A stretch of 64,000 bases of DNA, from positions 65,175,675-65,239,674 of the forward strand of contig NC_085141.1 in assembly GCF_024139115.2 (NCBI RefSeq). The letters are read 5' to 3'. This stretch comes from Armigeres subalbatus (lineage: Eukaryota; Arthropoda; Insecta; Diptera; Culicidae). A program made the translations under genes and the position numbers. A model generated the notes under the pieces. That model saw only the letters and a list, made by a program, of their open reading frames with translations, made no database searches and had not been told where the DNA came from. Below are positions 10,507 to 22,150 of this stretch, in pieces (the first letter of the stretch is position 1; each line of letters opens with the position of its first letter).

Positions 10507-12971
10507 CTCTTGTATAATTTAAAGTCCGGAGGAGTGAAGTTAGAGTGTCGGTACGCGGGATAGTTCGTCAACATAGTACCCGCGATAGTTCCAAAAGTTT
10601 TAAAAAGAAAGAACTGTCAAAAGTTTATAAAATTAAAACTTACAATCTAAAATTAAAACGAAAAAGGTGTGATAGAACCTATAGTTAAAAAACAAAATCC
10701 ACAGTTTAAAATACCATTAAAAGGTTTCACCTATAGTTAAACTAAATCTAAAGTACGGATCATCGTGATATCACCACTAACGGTTGGAAAAGTGCACCAA
10801 GTATTTTAAAGTTAATTCTGACCGCGCTAGTTTCTCGATGATTATAAAACCGTACTTTGGAATCAAGCGAGCAAGTGGTGGACAGTAGACTGCAGTGTAA
10901 GAAGTGGCTAGCCGGAAAGTAGTGTGAATGAAGAACAATGGTATCTGACAAATCTGTGGCTTTCCGGCCTCTATGGGGTGCAAGCTCGCTTGATTAGCCA
11001 CTATGTGAAAACGCGCGCGAAATTGCACCACTCCCCGGACAGGGACTTTGGCCTCCGTCACCATAGGCCACACCGACACGTGAACGCTCTCTAGCCGAGA
11101 ATTAATAGAAGTGATTCCCTGTGAGTAAGCCAAGAAGACCCTAAGAAGAAGAAGAATAGCTGTAGCAGTTTCGAGTTTCTGTGGAGGAGTCGTCCAGTAT
11201 GCATGCCAACGATTCCTGCATCGGCCGCAACGGTGAGCTCACGAAAGAAAAAAAAATAAATTGATAATTCAAATTAAAAGTTTTTTTGAGTCAATCCATT
11301 GAAATTAGCTTTAATAAATTTGTATGGCCTGCTAAATTCTAACTGTAGTTGTTTCACGTTAATTGTTTAAAAGAAATCTTGTTCTCCGCCATTTTGTTCT
11401 GTATAGTCCGCCTTGCCACCAATTATAGGAAGAAATATCCGGGAGAATCGAGTTGGAAAACGACCCTGAAGTGAAACCGTGTTGAGGACCACTGCTCCTA
11501 TGGTAATACCGTTACAGGGGTTCTCAACCGGTTTCCATAAAGTTTCACTTAGTATCAAGACAGATTTCATATCAGCATTTGATCCAACTAATATTCGACT
11601 TGGTCTATTTATTTGTTTACCACCTTTATTTGAGGTCGAACTAACGTTTTAGTTTTATCACATTTCAGCACATTGAGGAAGTTTAACAATGTGCTGAACT
11701 AATGATTTTTAAAGTTCCCTTTTCGACTATGATGTGGTGCTCTAAAAGGGTGGTCGAATTGAGTTTGAATAGTAGATTAATAAGCAAACATTAGACATCC
11801 TTCTTAACCGTTGTCCTTCTTAACCATTGGATTTCACCTTTACCGGATCTATCGCACAGTGGAAGAAAACATTATAATAATTTATGCTTTTTCCGTTAGA
11901 AAGAAAATCACGAAGGCTTGAATTGATGATATTTGGATAGGAAAATAATAATTTATTTTCAAGACAATGTTGGAATCATTGTCAAGAACACTCAGGCTTT
12001 TTATATTCGTGGGGCAATGCATAATTGTTTCGTAATACATAATTGATTCCTGTTGGAGATTCCAACGAACAAAATGTCTGGAGCAATGAAGAAAATTCAT
12101 GCAGTTGTTGTAACTTTATGCGGAAACAAACACAAACAAATTCTCAAAAAATCGACCATATTGGTTGTCTGTTACAGATTTCCTATGTACTAGTTATTTT
12201 TCTATATGTTTCTATATGTAATAAATGTTGATATGTGTAGTTATTTACTCGCTGCATGTGTGGTATTGATGGCACAATCATTTCGCAACCGGTTATTCAG
12301 AGATTCCGAGCAAGGTCGAACATAAATTCATTAAATTTTCATAAGCCCCATCATTGGAGACGAATTTTATTTTATCGTTTTGACATTATTTTCTTATATT
12401 TTTTCCCAGTGTTGAATGGTTATGACTGGCTTATCAATGGTCGAAATGAAAATCTTGTACAGTTATTAACAAACTGTAGTTTGACAGATTGACTTGTTGT
12501 TTAAGAGTCCAATTATGATTCATATTCAGCCATACGACTGTTTATGTTTTGCATTGAGTAAGCCATAACTTACAAATGAAGGATGGCGCGGATGGCAACG
12601 TTACCGGCAGATGATCAAATGTCAGCAGTTCGAGACCCGATTTAGGAAAAATTTAAAATGATTATATGAAAATAGCAATTGCAATACATTCAATGGAGAA
12701 CTTGATGATGTTACTCTCAATGCGTTATTATTTTCGAAGAATTTACATGTAGCTGAATTAAGGCTAAATAAAATGCTTATTGGAGGTTTAACGAATCAGG
12801 TAATAGAGTTGTTTTTCAAAATGAGATGTTGTGGCTGTATAACTTCTCCAAAATTGTGTGAACAAAGCCTGAACAGAAGTTGCGATAAGAAATAGTACAG
12901 GCATAATTCGACACAGTGCTGAACTGAATCATCACACTGATGTTAGTTAAACTAGTGAATGTTTGTTGGGC

Positions 12972-13467
12972 TGACCGACTCAGCCGAATGGGGGAATCTG
13001 GACTCAAGAACGTGTAATGGCCTTCCTCGTGTAATGGCCTTGCCTTGATTGTTGCCCCAGGCTTGATGTTTGGCATTCAGGTCACCGGCAATCATATACT
13101 GAGCTTGTCTTCGCATAAGCTTAACGATGCCGATGATCCATCGCCGGCTTTGGCTAGCGTTGGACAGTACCCCGCGATGAGCGTGATTGTGCCGACGAAA
13201 GTGGTCACTTCGACTCCGATGGCCTCGATCATACTCAGCTGGAAGCTTGGCAGCAGGCGACAGTTTATTTTACATCGAAGTGCGATAGCCAGTTCGGAAG
13301 GTCGGGATGTGGACCTCCGGTTTATGGTACGTTTCAGTGATGAACGCCACGTCGATCTCCTTCTCCTCGAGGAAATCAGCCAGTTCGATGCTTTTGCTCT
13401 TGAACGAGCAAGCGTTCCGGTTGGCCAGGTTCACCCTAGCAGCCATTTTCAATGATAAACATGCCAA
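12972..13467 (-). pseudogene. Jockey endonuclease, N-terminal part
   Basis: On the minus strand, a frame at 13467-13270 reads LADFLEEKEIDVAFITETY, the start of APE-type endonuclease with the catalytic glutamate in ITET. A second frame near 13030-12975 has EEGHYTFLSPDSPIRLSRS, which matches EGHYTILSPDSPTRLSWS in copy B, and then hits the insertion boundary. The frames are separated by frameshifts. Confidence 0.75.
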
Positions 13468-13469
13468 TA

Positions 13470-14325
13470 GTGAAGACGGGTTTTGCAGCCGCGCAGCTGA
13501 ATGGCGAGCTGTGCAAAGATCGGCATCAGCTACTCCGGAGTGTAGAGCGGGGCAGATTCTTTCGGCGAGTCAGTTTGGTTTTCCGGGTGCCGACGGAATC
13601 CAGGAGGAGGAAGCGGGGGCCATTGGCTGGAGGATGGAGCTGGTGGTGCTGGGCCTTGAATCGATGCTGCTGCTGCTGCAAGTCGCTTGTGCGGCTGCAA
13701 CGGTAGAAGTACTGGTACCGCTCGTCGGGAAGCCGTGATAGCAGGAAGGTTCACCTTGTCGATCACTGGAATACGGTTCCTCTTCGGATGGGCTTTGGTG
13801 GATGCTTTCTTTCGGATTTCCAGGAACTCCGCGCATTTCGGACAGCTTTTCGTAGTGGCCCGATGTTTTTCGCCACAGTTGGCTCACTTTGGATCGGCAA
13901 CCTCCATCTTGTTGCACTCACCCGTTGGGTGCAGTTCGTCACACTTGTTGCAGTGCGCGGCTATGTGGCAATCCAGGGTGCTATGGCCGAAGTTGTAACA
14001 TTTGGTGCACTGTGTCACGTCACGGTGCACGGGACGGTATCGCTCCCAGCGGACGACGGTGTAGTTAATCACTCCGACCAGCTTCAGATCCTTGAAGGTG
14101 ATGGAGCCTGTGCGTTCTGCCGCCATTAGGGAAATCAAACAAAACCCGGATCCGCCGAGATGATAGCGCACGTCTTACCTTGAGCGGCTTCGTGCCGGGG
14201 AGGTCATGAGTGTAAAACTCATACTTGTGGACCTGTAGGAACTCCACGATAGATTTGTGGTGATCTTGATTAGCAGGCATCACCTTGACTCCCTCGCTGC
14301 AAAGCCGGAACGTGCACTTGAGGCC
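13470..14325 (-). pseudogene. Jockey ORF1 (gag-like), zinc-knuckle part
   Basis: The frame at 14171-13884 carries WERYRPVHRDVTQCTKC and two CCHC knuckles: CTKCYNFGHSTLDC (C-x2-C-x4-H-x4-C) and CNKCDELHPTGEC (C-x2-C-x3-H-x4-C). Upstream, LKCTFRLCSEGVKVMP near 14330-14270 is the PRE_C2HC-type region of Jockey ORF1. Downstream lies a Pro/Ser/Ala-rich tail (13766-13530). ORF1 binds element RNA in this family. Frameshifts break the protein. Confidence 0.8.
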
Positions 14326-14747
14326 AGAGTCTCTTATTTCTCGTGTATACATGGATGAGACAGTGTGCCATGAGCTACAAAATCTCATGTAGCATCGATT
14401 CAGTGCGACGAGAGAAGCTAGCGCGCGCATAAAATAACTGAGTGAGCGTGTCTCAATGTACGTCTCATGAGACTCATCTCATGCGCTAGGAATGCATAGC
14501 TGGTGTTACTTAGGCGACGATATTATTGAATGAAAATTCCCCGCCCAAGCATGTTTTACGCTCCTTCGCTGTTGTTTACAAAGGTTTGCCATGGCAAACA
14601 GCGCATGAGCTGATCGCATTGAGATTTCTCAATGCGACTCACCAACGTTAATGTGAGGTACACAAGTATCGCGTGTGCTAAATTTTATGTGCGCGTAGCA
14701 GTCGTTGCTCAATCTCATCCTTTTTTGTACGCGTACATGATGTCTGC
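14326..14747. mobile_element. hAT-like MITE, 422 bp, 8 bp duplication
   Basis: TTGAGGCC flanks the insert at 14318-14325 and 14748-14755, and the Jockey ORF1 sequence is continuous once one copy is discounted (compare copy B near 40.75 kb). The ends are imperfect inverted repeats (AGAGTCTC...TGTATACA...GGATGAGA). The interior has short palindromes such as TTTGCCATGGCAAA. An 8 bp duplication fits hAT. The frame at 14065-14430 runs across the boundary. Confidence 0.8.
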
Positions 14748-14925
14748 TTGAGGCCCTTTGCAATAAGCTGGCGGATTTTCGGCAGCAAATCCGGTGGATC
14801 GCCCTTAACGAAAACAGGAGGGCACTTTTCCATCCGCTCAGTTTGCACCTACGGCAGCTGCGATTGCTGCTTCTTTCTCTTTTTCGGCGGATTGCCGGTA
14901 GAAAGCAAAAATGGATGTAGTTCAT
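14748..14925 (-). pseudogene. Jockey ORF1, N-terminal scrap
   Basis: On the minus strand this encodes a basic NPPKKRKKQQSQLP stretch, matching NPPKKRKKQHPQLP of copy B at 40.63-40.67 kb and resembling a nuclear localisation signal. It then reads toward the FRLCSEG region beyond the hAT-like MITE. It is truncated at its 5' end. Confidence 0.75.
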
Positions 14926-14933
14926 AGAGACCA

Positions 14934-15072
14934 GGGCCGGATGTAGGGGGGGTCCGGGGGGCCGTGGCCCCGGGCTCCCACAAATCTAATGTACTAAAAC
15001 CAACGTTTTCTGTACATTTTGGGGTCCCCACAAACTGTCGGCCCCGGAGCCCCTTCCGGCTAAATCCGGCCA
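14934..15072. mobile_element. Small GC-rich inverted-end repeat
   Basis: Starts GGGCCGGATGTAGGGGG and ends CTTCCGGCTAAATCCGGCC, giving short inverted ends around a GGGCTCCCAC/GTCCCCACAAA core. It has no coding capacity and abuts the broken 5' end of Jockey copy A. Confidence 0.5.
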
Positions 15073-16760
15073 TGATAGGGACTGAGAAAACTACGACATA
15101 GGGAGAGATATCGAGATATAGAACATCGAGATGTAGAGAGTCGACTGTAATTGGGTCGCGATCGGTGTAGAACAGACTCGCGAAATACTGAATCGTTGGA
15201 AAATTTAAGAAGTAAAAGAATAACATAAATATCAATAATGAGCATTTTTTGTTTTCTTTTTAACTTTGCTCCGATCGTTTCGCAACAATAACTGTCTTAC
15301 AGATTAGAAAATATTCTATGAAGTCTTCGGGTTGGTTATATGTAAATAGTTAATGGGCCGCCTCACGAAACGATCTTTCACATACGGGCTATTTCTATAG
15401 TAATTTCGCATACAAGTACCAAACTGCTCGTGCTCAGTCAAATTACAACCAATTCAGTTAAAAATTTAGGAGGTTCATGCAAATAGCAAATGTTATCGTT
15501 CAAGCATAAGAGAGCGAAAAAGTAAAAATTTGAATCACTCTAAGCTCATGCTCAAACCAGTGACAATGGTAATCAAAAGAATTATCTTATAATCTGTTTT
15601 ACGTAGTTTACGTCGGGTGGTCGTATCTTGTATATAACCCATCTGATTTTCATCCATAAGAAGCAAGCAAACTGTTCAAGTAATGCCTGTTTTATTTTCA
15701 CAATTTCACACCATTTTGACAGTTTTTTACTCCATCGGTCTCTGGTTATAGGGTTGCTAGTTTATATGCGCGTCTCACATAAGTCCAAAACTATTATCGA
15801 CTTTTAGCTCCTAATAAGACTATAGCGCGTGCTAGCGCACTATTAGCGAAATCAGGTTTAACGTACGAATTGCGATAAAAATCTAATTTCGATAGTCTCC
15901 CCTACGAACCATAATTTGAGTACGACGCTACACGATTAGCAGCTGAAATATCCTAACCTGGGGTATACCCCGTTAGGTATAAGTACGTTAGGCATGATAT
16001 ATGTTAGACATAACGGAAGTTAGGCATAATGAACGTTAGTCATAAAATGACCCAAACAAACAGCCCGTGTTGGTAAAAACTCAAAATCTCAAAACTCATG
16101 GACGATTCAAATCAAACTTCAGCTCCTAAAAACTCATGAATGAGTTGAATCATCCATTTGAATCATCGTAGGTTTTCTTTAGTTCTACTTCGTTAAAAAA
16201 AGTGAATTTTCGTTTGTCGCATAAAATAATAGATGCTCTTCCATGTACAAACAATAAATTGCCCCCAAAATGATTTCAAATGCATTTTTGCATCAGAACG
16301 ATTTTTTGGAAAATGAGTGAAACGATGCGTTTTAGCATGAAAAACTCAAGTGTGATGCATTCCTTTAAAATCACAGACGATTTCGTTCGCACGGGAGGGC
16401 TCGTTGATTGAGATTTATGAGTGATTTTACCAACACTGCAGCCCATGACATAAAGAAGGCAGAATTATGCCAAACGTCCATTATGCCTGAGCTTATAAAT
16501 ATTTGATCCGGTAAAAACGAAAGTTTTATTTCATGCAATCAGGGATGGGAATGGTAGACATTATTTTAAACCATTAATTCCGGGAAGTAGTCAAAAAAAA
16601 TCCACGGGAAGGCCTAGCATCGCCGACGAAAGTCAGACAGTTCTGTAGACCGGTTATTTCCCTCCCAAAGAATGTTTTCGTACAATAATTTCATAACTTA
16701 TCTTCGGTATTCGATTCATTTCATTATTTCTCGCTTAATTGAGAGATTGAGACTAAAGAA
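15073..16760. other. No gene recognised; short TTAGGCATAA-type repeats
   Basis: AT-rich sequence with stops in all frames. Positions 15955-16045 hold degenerate units around GTTAGGCATAATG, seen again at 16440-16500 and 60040-60200. Positions 15080-15175 have CGAGATATAGA-type repeats resembling the ATGAGTCGATATCGAG words of the MITE at 63.5 kb. Confidence 0.5.
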
Positions 16761-18550
16761 TCAGTAGTAGCAGCTAGCAGACTTTAAAAGCTTTGAGCCA
16801 CCGGTGTTAACTTGCTGTTTGCGCTGCTGCGCACGCGGCACGAGCCGCAACAAGAAATAGCCTGCGGCAGAGAAAGATTGAAGGTTAAAAAATATTGTGA
16901 CATTTTTTGGCGAACTGTTTGTTTGGTGCAGACTGTAACAGTTTTTCGCGGTACATTCCCCAAACACTGTATGCAATCAATCAACCAACTCAATGCTTCA
17001 CATGATCATTTCTGTACGCAAGTTTTCATCACAAAATCACAGCATTAAACAGTATTTTCAATGATAACAAGATTCGGTTTTCGCATTTATCTGACTGCTC
17101 TACCCCTGCAAATCGGTCAAACGATCTGTTCTGTCATTTCCAAGCGTTCGCCAATTGAGCGCTGTGTCAAAGAGTATTAACAACAGAGAGGATAAAGTTT
17201 CAAAAGACGGCCATCTTTATTTCTCTCTGTTTACCAACAAATTCTCCGACCGTTTCCACAAACACATACAGTCGGTCAGTCGACTATGTTAGAGTCGGCT
17301 ACATCAATTTCATTGATAATAATTATCTAACAAAATTGTCATTGCTGCATATTTATTATGTGAATATTCTTAGCTACGCCTTTTAAAAATCAAATCTGCT
17401 GGTAATACTTTAGCCAAATTAAAATATCTTAAATACATGATCCAACGACCCAACACAAGTACCACACGTGAATCAGCGCAATTTCTCTCTCGAAGCTCAT
17501 CCCGTGCACACGGAATATTTGAAACTCGTGTAGTCGTGCTTCCCCGCGTGTATTCTCTTTCTCTTGAATGGGAGATCGCACGGGGAGCATACCGGCACAC
17601 ATAGGCATGAAACGTGCGCTCAGTCGTACTTGCGAACCCATTGCGAGCGTTCGTCTACTCCGTCGGAGGTTTGTTTATGGGAGCCAATCAACGCGCTCGT
17701 TCGTTCGTCGGAATTTCTGGCAAGTGTCACGCGCGGTGTTCACGCATTCACTGCACGGCTCGTGTTTGTGTTATAATTTACGACGGTTCACGGCCATCAT
17801 CATCACTGCCGACCATCTTGGCGGTTTGTTAGCGAGGGGTGTGTCAATTACTGGCACTACATTGGAGTGCGGCTCCCGGGAGATGGCGCGGAGTTGGGGG
17901 GGTCGTCCAATTTGATTCGATTATTGTCGGTGATTTTTCGGGTAAATGACCAAGGTGTCAAATTGTGCGAGTTTCTTTGAGAGGAAACGTTTGAGAGTCG
18001 CATATTTGCTTTCGAATAGCTGTAGCTATTTTACGAATTGTTATGCAAATGCGCAAAAGTGTGTCTTTTTTGCGGAGAGGTTAGATTGTGGAAACAAATT
18101 TGTGGATGTCTGAGGGGAGGGGTCATAGGAAACGGGAGAAAGGCAATCAGTGTGTGGTAAAGTGTGAATTTTATCCTCTCCTGTGGGTAGACACGATACA
18201 CGAAGGTCTGTCGTTACGGCAGCGAAGCGACGACTACGAGAAGATTGCTTTTTTCAACGGAAGCGCCATCTGCGAAGCACAAAGAGGAAGAGCAAAGAGC
18301 GTGAAGAGAGGTGAGAAGCGTTTAACATATTGTGGGGCTTGTTCACACCGGTCGTTTTGCTTTAGTTGTTTTTTTTTCGATTATGGAGAATCGAAAGCAG
18401 CAAAGGGTAATGTCGTTTTGTCGAGTAGTGCGAGAGCAGTTATTGTTTTCTCTGTTCAATGGAGCTGGTGTGCAAGTGCACGTGAGTTGGTGGAGAGTGC
18501 TAATTGACTCTTCGGAGCACTTCTACTTCACTCTCTCAATTAGTTAATTA
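16761..18550 (+). promoter_or_regulatory. GC-richer unique DNA, candidate host promoter/leader exon
   Basis: This block is GC-richer than its neighbours and shows no repeat seen elsewhere in the window. Near 17616 is an initiator-like CTCAGTCG with GTTCG at +28 to +32 (4 of 5 bases of a DPE). A donor-like GAGAG|GTGAGAAG occurs at 18310. It could be a non-coding first exon of a gene whose next exon is at 33331-34241. Overlapping frames in all phases match no protein I know. Confidence 0.3.
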
Positions 18551-19873
18551 AAATGAATTGTGCGGTTTCCTGATGGGCTATTAATCTCTTCGCTTGGCGG
18601 TAAATGATGATGTCCTTAAAATAACAATCGCTTGAACCAACTAGAGCAAACATTGGCATCGATTTCAAGGGCATTGTTGTGATGTGTGAAAAATTGCCGA
18701 AGCGTTAAATTAGCGGCTTTGTCCCCATTTTTTGAAGTTGCTAAATTTCACTAGTGGGAAAATAAGTAAAATAAATAAGCTACACAAGCGTCACCTCCTC
18801 GAGCGAGTCGGGATCGATTTGTAATGTCGAGTAGGAGAGGAAGAGTTTACAAGCGGATCCGGCACACTTGAGTGTGAAACGAAACATGCCTTCTCGGTGC
18901 TACCGCCGGCCGCCTACGTCTCTTGGCCAAGTTTTAACTGTTGCTGCTTCTGTTTGCCAGATTCGAACTGCTCCGTTAAATGGTTTGGCTAACGCTGAGT
19001 GAGCAAGTATTATGAGTTTAAGTGGCCGTGAAAGAGAAGCTATGCGAGGGTATGTCTGGTGCGGTTACGTATTTATCCAATGCTCCAGGAGAAAAACAGT
19101 TACGAAATGATTATTTGTGTTAAACATTTGTTTAGATTCGTCAGTTTCCGGAAAGAACGTATAAGCCAAAATGGCAACCATAGTGTGCCGAATGGTAACC
19201 CTATTCGGAAATTCAATTTAGTGAGTCACGGTTTTCTCGCTGAATGCGGTTCAAATTGATTGATTGAACAATTGAAGAAAACATGATCATCATCATCGAT
19301 TTCATTGCCGGCGGCTGTTGGATGAAGTAATTGGTGGCCTAAGAAAACAAGTAATTACTATTAACATATTGCCGTTCCTGGTTCATGTTAAATTTTCGCT
19401 CCTGCACCCATTTGCAAACTGGAGAAGTGAACAAATCACTTGGACTAGTTAGGAAAGCAGTCCACCAAGAACGCCGGTGTGGAAGCTTGCAGGTGAGCGG
19501 CGGCACCACTCCCTATTCACAAGACTGACAGGATCAGAGAACCATGACGCGGACTATTCAATAACTAAATTTACTAAAATCAGTAGTTGAGTCATAAGAA
19601 GGCCGCAGTGGTTTAATTCCGTTGGCGTCGCAATGTCATTTCTTATATCGGAAAATGGTCACGTTCACCTTGAATAGGAAGTATGTATAGCCGGCCCTCA
19701 ACTTCACGGATACGAAAAGTACGGTCTAGCTGCAGAAGTCGTTTTCCAAGCGTCGCTAGTTGCATCGCAGTGGAATCTCAATAAAATTTTGTGGCATATA
19801 GCACTATGGACCTCCTATAAAAAAGTTCGTTTTCAGGGTGATCCTCTTCTATTAGTTCACGAGAAAGATTAAG
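18551..19873. other. No gene recognised
   Basis: Probably intronic or intergenic. A donor-like GCTTGCAG|GTGAGCGG occurs at 19492 after a 100-base GC-richer stretch, but no matching acceptor or reading frame is convincing. Confidence 0.4.
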
Positions 19874-19930
19874 CCGTGAGCCGAGATGTGCAGGGATAAG
19901 GAAGGCAACATTTTGACCGAAGAATGCAGG
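19874..19930 (+). mobile_element. RTE-clade fragment, 57 bp
   Basis: Encodes MCRDKEGNILTEE, matching MCRDKDGSILTDE at 20.20-20.25 kb in the RTE element just downstream. It is a separate scrap of the same linker region, placed directly before the larger copy. Confidence 0.65.
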
Positions 19931-19979
19931 CGGGTGCTTGTGCAATTTAACATCGCACATATGAATCACCCATCATGTT

Positions 19980-21940
19980 TACATTGCTTGCACTCGCGAC
20001 GGTCGCGCTGCAGCAAGGTACCCGGCAGAACGTGGAACGTTATAGGCGGAGACAGCAGACCCGCCTTTTTCAGGAGAAGAAACGCCGCCTGGAAGAAGCG
20101 GAGTGCGAGGAGATGGAACAGCTGTGTCGTTCTCAAGAAACACGCAAGTTCTACCAGAAGCTCAACGCATCCCGCAAAGGCTTCTTGCCGCGAGCCGAAA
20201 TGTGCAGGGATAAGGATGGGAGCATCTTGACGGACGAACGTGTGGTGATCGAAAGGTGGAAGCAGCACTACGAGGAACATTTGAATGGCGCTGAGAGTAC
20301 AGGCAGTGAAAGTCAAGGCAGCGGAGAAGATGACTACGTCAGTTCAGCGAACGATGGAAGCCAACCAGCCCCACCTTGAGGGAAGTTAAGGATGCCATCC
20401 AACAGCTAAAGACCAATAAAGCAGCTGGTAAGGATGGTATCGGAGCTGATCTCATCAAGATGGGCCCGGAAAAGCTAGCCACTTGCCTGCACAAACTGAT
20501 AGTCAGAATCTGGGAAACTGAATAGCTACCGGAGGAGTGGAAGAAAGGGGTTATATGCCCCATCTACAAGAAAGGCGACAAGCTGGAGTGTGAGAACTTT
20601 CGAGCAATCACCATCCTTAATGCCGCCTACAAAGTGATTTCTCAGATCATCTTCCGTCGTCTGTCACCATTAGTGAATTAGTTCGTGGGAAGTTATCAAG
20701 CCGGCTTCGTTGACGGCCGCTCGATAACGGACCAGATCTTTACTGTACGGCAAATCCTTCGAAAATGCCGTGAATACCAGGTCCCAATGCACCATCTGTT
20801 CGTTGATTTCGGCATAGGGCGGCATACGACAGTATAGACCGCGTAGAGCTATGAAAAATTATGGACGAGAACAGCTTCCCTGGGAAGCTTACCAGACTGA
20901 TCAAAGCAACGGTGGATGGTGTGCAAATTTGTGTGAAGATTTCGGGCGAACACTCCAGTTCGTTCGAATCGCGCCGGGGACTAAGACAAGATAATGGACT
21001 TTCGTGCCTGTTGTTCAACATTGCGCTAGAAGGTGTCATGCGGTGAGCCGGGTGTAACATCCGGGGTACGATTTTCAACAGATCCAGTTAATTTATTTGT
21101 TTAGCGGATGACATGGACATTGTCGGCCGAACATTTGCAAAGGTGGCAGAACTGTACACCCGCCTGAAATGTGAAGCAACAAAAGTTGGACTGGTTGTGA
21201 ATGCTTAAAAGACAAAGTACATGCTTGTGGGCAGAACAGAGCGCGACAGGGCCCGCCTGGGAAGCAGTGTTACGATAAACGGGGATACCTTCGAGGTGGT
21301 CGAGGAATTCGTCTACCTCGGATCCTTGCTAACGGCTGATAACAATGTTAGTTGTGAAATACGAAGGCGCATCATCTGTGGAAGTCGGGCTTACTACGGG
21401 CTCCAGAAGAAACTGCGGTCAAAAAAGATTTGCCACCGCACCAAATGTGTCATGTACAATACGCTAATAAGACCGGTTGTCCTCTACGGACATGAAACAT
21501 GGACAATGCTCGAGGAGGACTTGCAAGCACTCGGAGTATTCGAGAGACGGGTGCTTAGAACCATCTTTGGCGGTGTGCAAGAAGATGGTGTGTGGCGGCG
21601 AAGAATGAACCACGAGCTCGCCCAGCTCTACGGCGAACCCAGTATCCAGAAGGTAGCTAAAGCCGGAAGGGTACGATGGGCAGGACATGTTGCAAGAATG
21701 CCGGACAACAACCCTGCAAAGATGGTGTTCGCTTCCGAACCGGCAGGTACGAGACGGCGTGGAGCGCAGCGAGTGAGATGGGCAGACCAGGTGCAAAATG
21801 ACTTGGCGAGCGTGGGACGTATTCGAGGATGGAGAGATGCGGCCCCGAACCGTATATTGTGGCGTCAAATAGTTGATTAAGTGTTATCTGTTTAGATGTA
21901 AACTAAATAAATGAAATGAAATGAATTTCATTTATTCACA
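19980..21940 (+). mobile_element. RTE-clade non-LTR retrotransposon, 5'-truncated
   Basis: The copy starts in the endonuclease-to-RT linker and runs through the whole reverse transcriptase to the 3' end. The tail, TAAATAAATGAAATGAAATG, is the short-repeat tail expected of RTE elements rather than poly(A). The last 35 bases can fold (AATAAATGAAAT/ATTTCATTTATT). Elements of this clade are common in Aedes. No flanking duplication was identified. Confidence 0.8.
19990..21880 (+). pseudogene. RTE-clade reverse transcriptase pseudogene
   Basis: Linker GTRQNVERYRRRQQT and RKFYQKLNASRKGF (20.0-20.2 kb) is followed by [51 protein letters not shown] and QAGFVDGRSITDQIF, then LADDMDIVGR (catalytic pair, about 21.10 kb). 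The last 219 codons (21221-21880) are open and carry LYGHETWTMLEEDL, RRVLRTIFGG and RVRWAGHVARMPDN, the usual C-terminus. In-frame stops occur near 20.52, 20.68, 20.84 and 21.21 kb, and frameshifts near 20.38 and 20.9-21.0 kb. I call it a pseudogene. Confidence 0.85.
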
Positions 21941-22029
21941 ACTTTTCATTTCACACTCCTAATTTTACATTTCTTTCTTCTGCGATCTGAAGTTATTAAG
22001 TTGATGGAAGTTGACTATATTCTGAAAAC

Positions 22030-22150
22030 TCAGATGTAAATATGTACATTTCTTCGATGGGACTCGAACCCACGACCCTCAGTACTGAGGTATGGTAGGG
22101 TAGTGCGTGGGCTGCTTCGTCTAAGAGAGAGTGATCTGCTTGTGCTGAGG
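22030..22150 (-). mobile_element. tRNA-like SINE fragment
   Basis: GGGACTCGAACCCACGACCC at 22060-22079 is the complement of a tRNA T-arm/B box (GGTTCGAGTCCC). The sequence to the left (CTCAGATGTAAATATGTACA, complement of a SINE body) recurs near 63.12 kb. A second copy of the tRNA-like part is at 23.2 kb. It is not a tRNA gene, as no acceptor stem pairs. Confidence 0.65.

Larger units (their letters stand above)
9662..12971. mobile_element. 3.3 kb insertion with CCCAACAAAC inverted ends, unclassified
   Basis: The insert splits the Jockey endonuclease. Its left end is CCCAACAAACA and its right end is the complement of the same 11 bases. CT flanks both sides (9660-9661, 12972-12973). Copy B shows the uninterrupted sequence, so the limits are firm. 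It holds a (TTTA)n tract, a possible TATA/initiator near 10.48-10.50 kb, and mostly AT-rich DNA. No transposase or polymerase motif is visible. It may be one element or several nested ones. Open frames inside (for example 10777-11133 minus) match nothing I know. Confidence 0.65.
7495..14925 (-). mobile_element. Jockey-type non-LTR retrotransposon, copy A, dissected
   Basis: On the minus strand, ORF1 remains (14925-13470) are followed by endonuclease (13467-12971 and 9661-9390) and reverse transcriptase (9387-7501), the normal Jockey order. Three later insertions break it: 14326-14747, 9662-12971 and 8221-8462. Frameshifts occur elsewhere. The 5' end is cut near 14925, right after a basic PPKKRKKQQSQLP stretch, beside another MITE. 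Copy B at 39-43.8 kb confirms colinearity. Confidence 0.85.

Noticed and set aside
12590..12660. B-box-like CAGTTCGAGACCC that could mark a tRNA-derived SINE
   Set aside because: No convincing A box, body or tail, and no second copy in the window.
13045..14129. Long overlapping plus-strand frames (103-143 codons)
   Set aside because: They are antisense shadows of the Jockey ORF1 and endonuclease on the minus strand, which carry the recognisable motifs.
22060..22080. Possible tRNA T-arm on the minus strand
   Set aside because: No matching acceptor or anticodon arm. The same sequence recurs at 23.2 kb as a SINE part.
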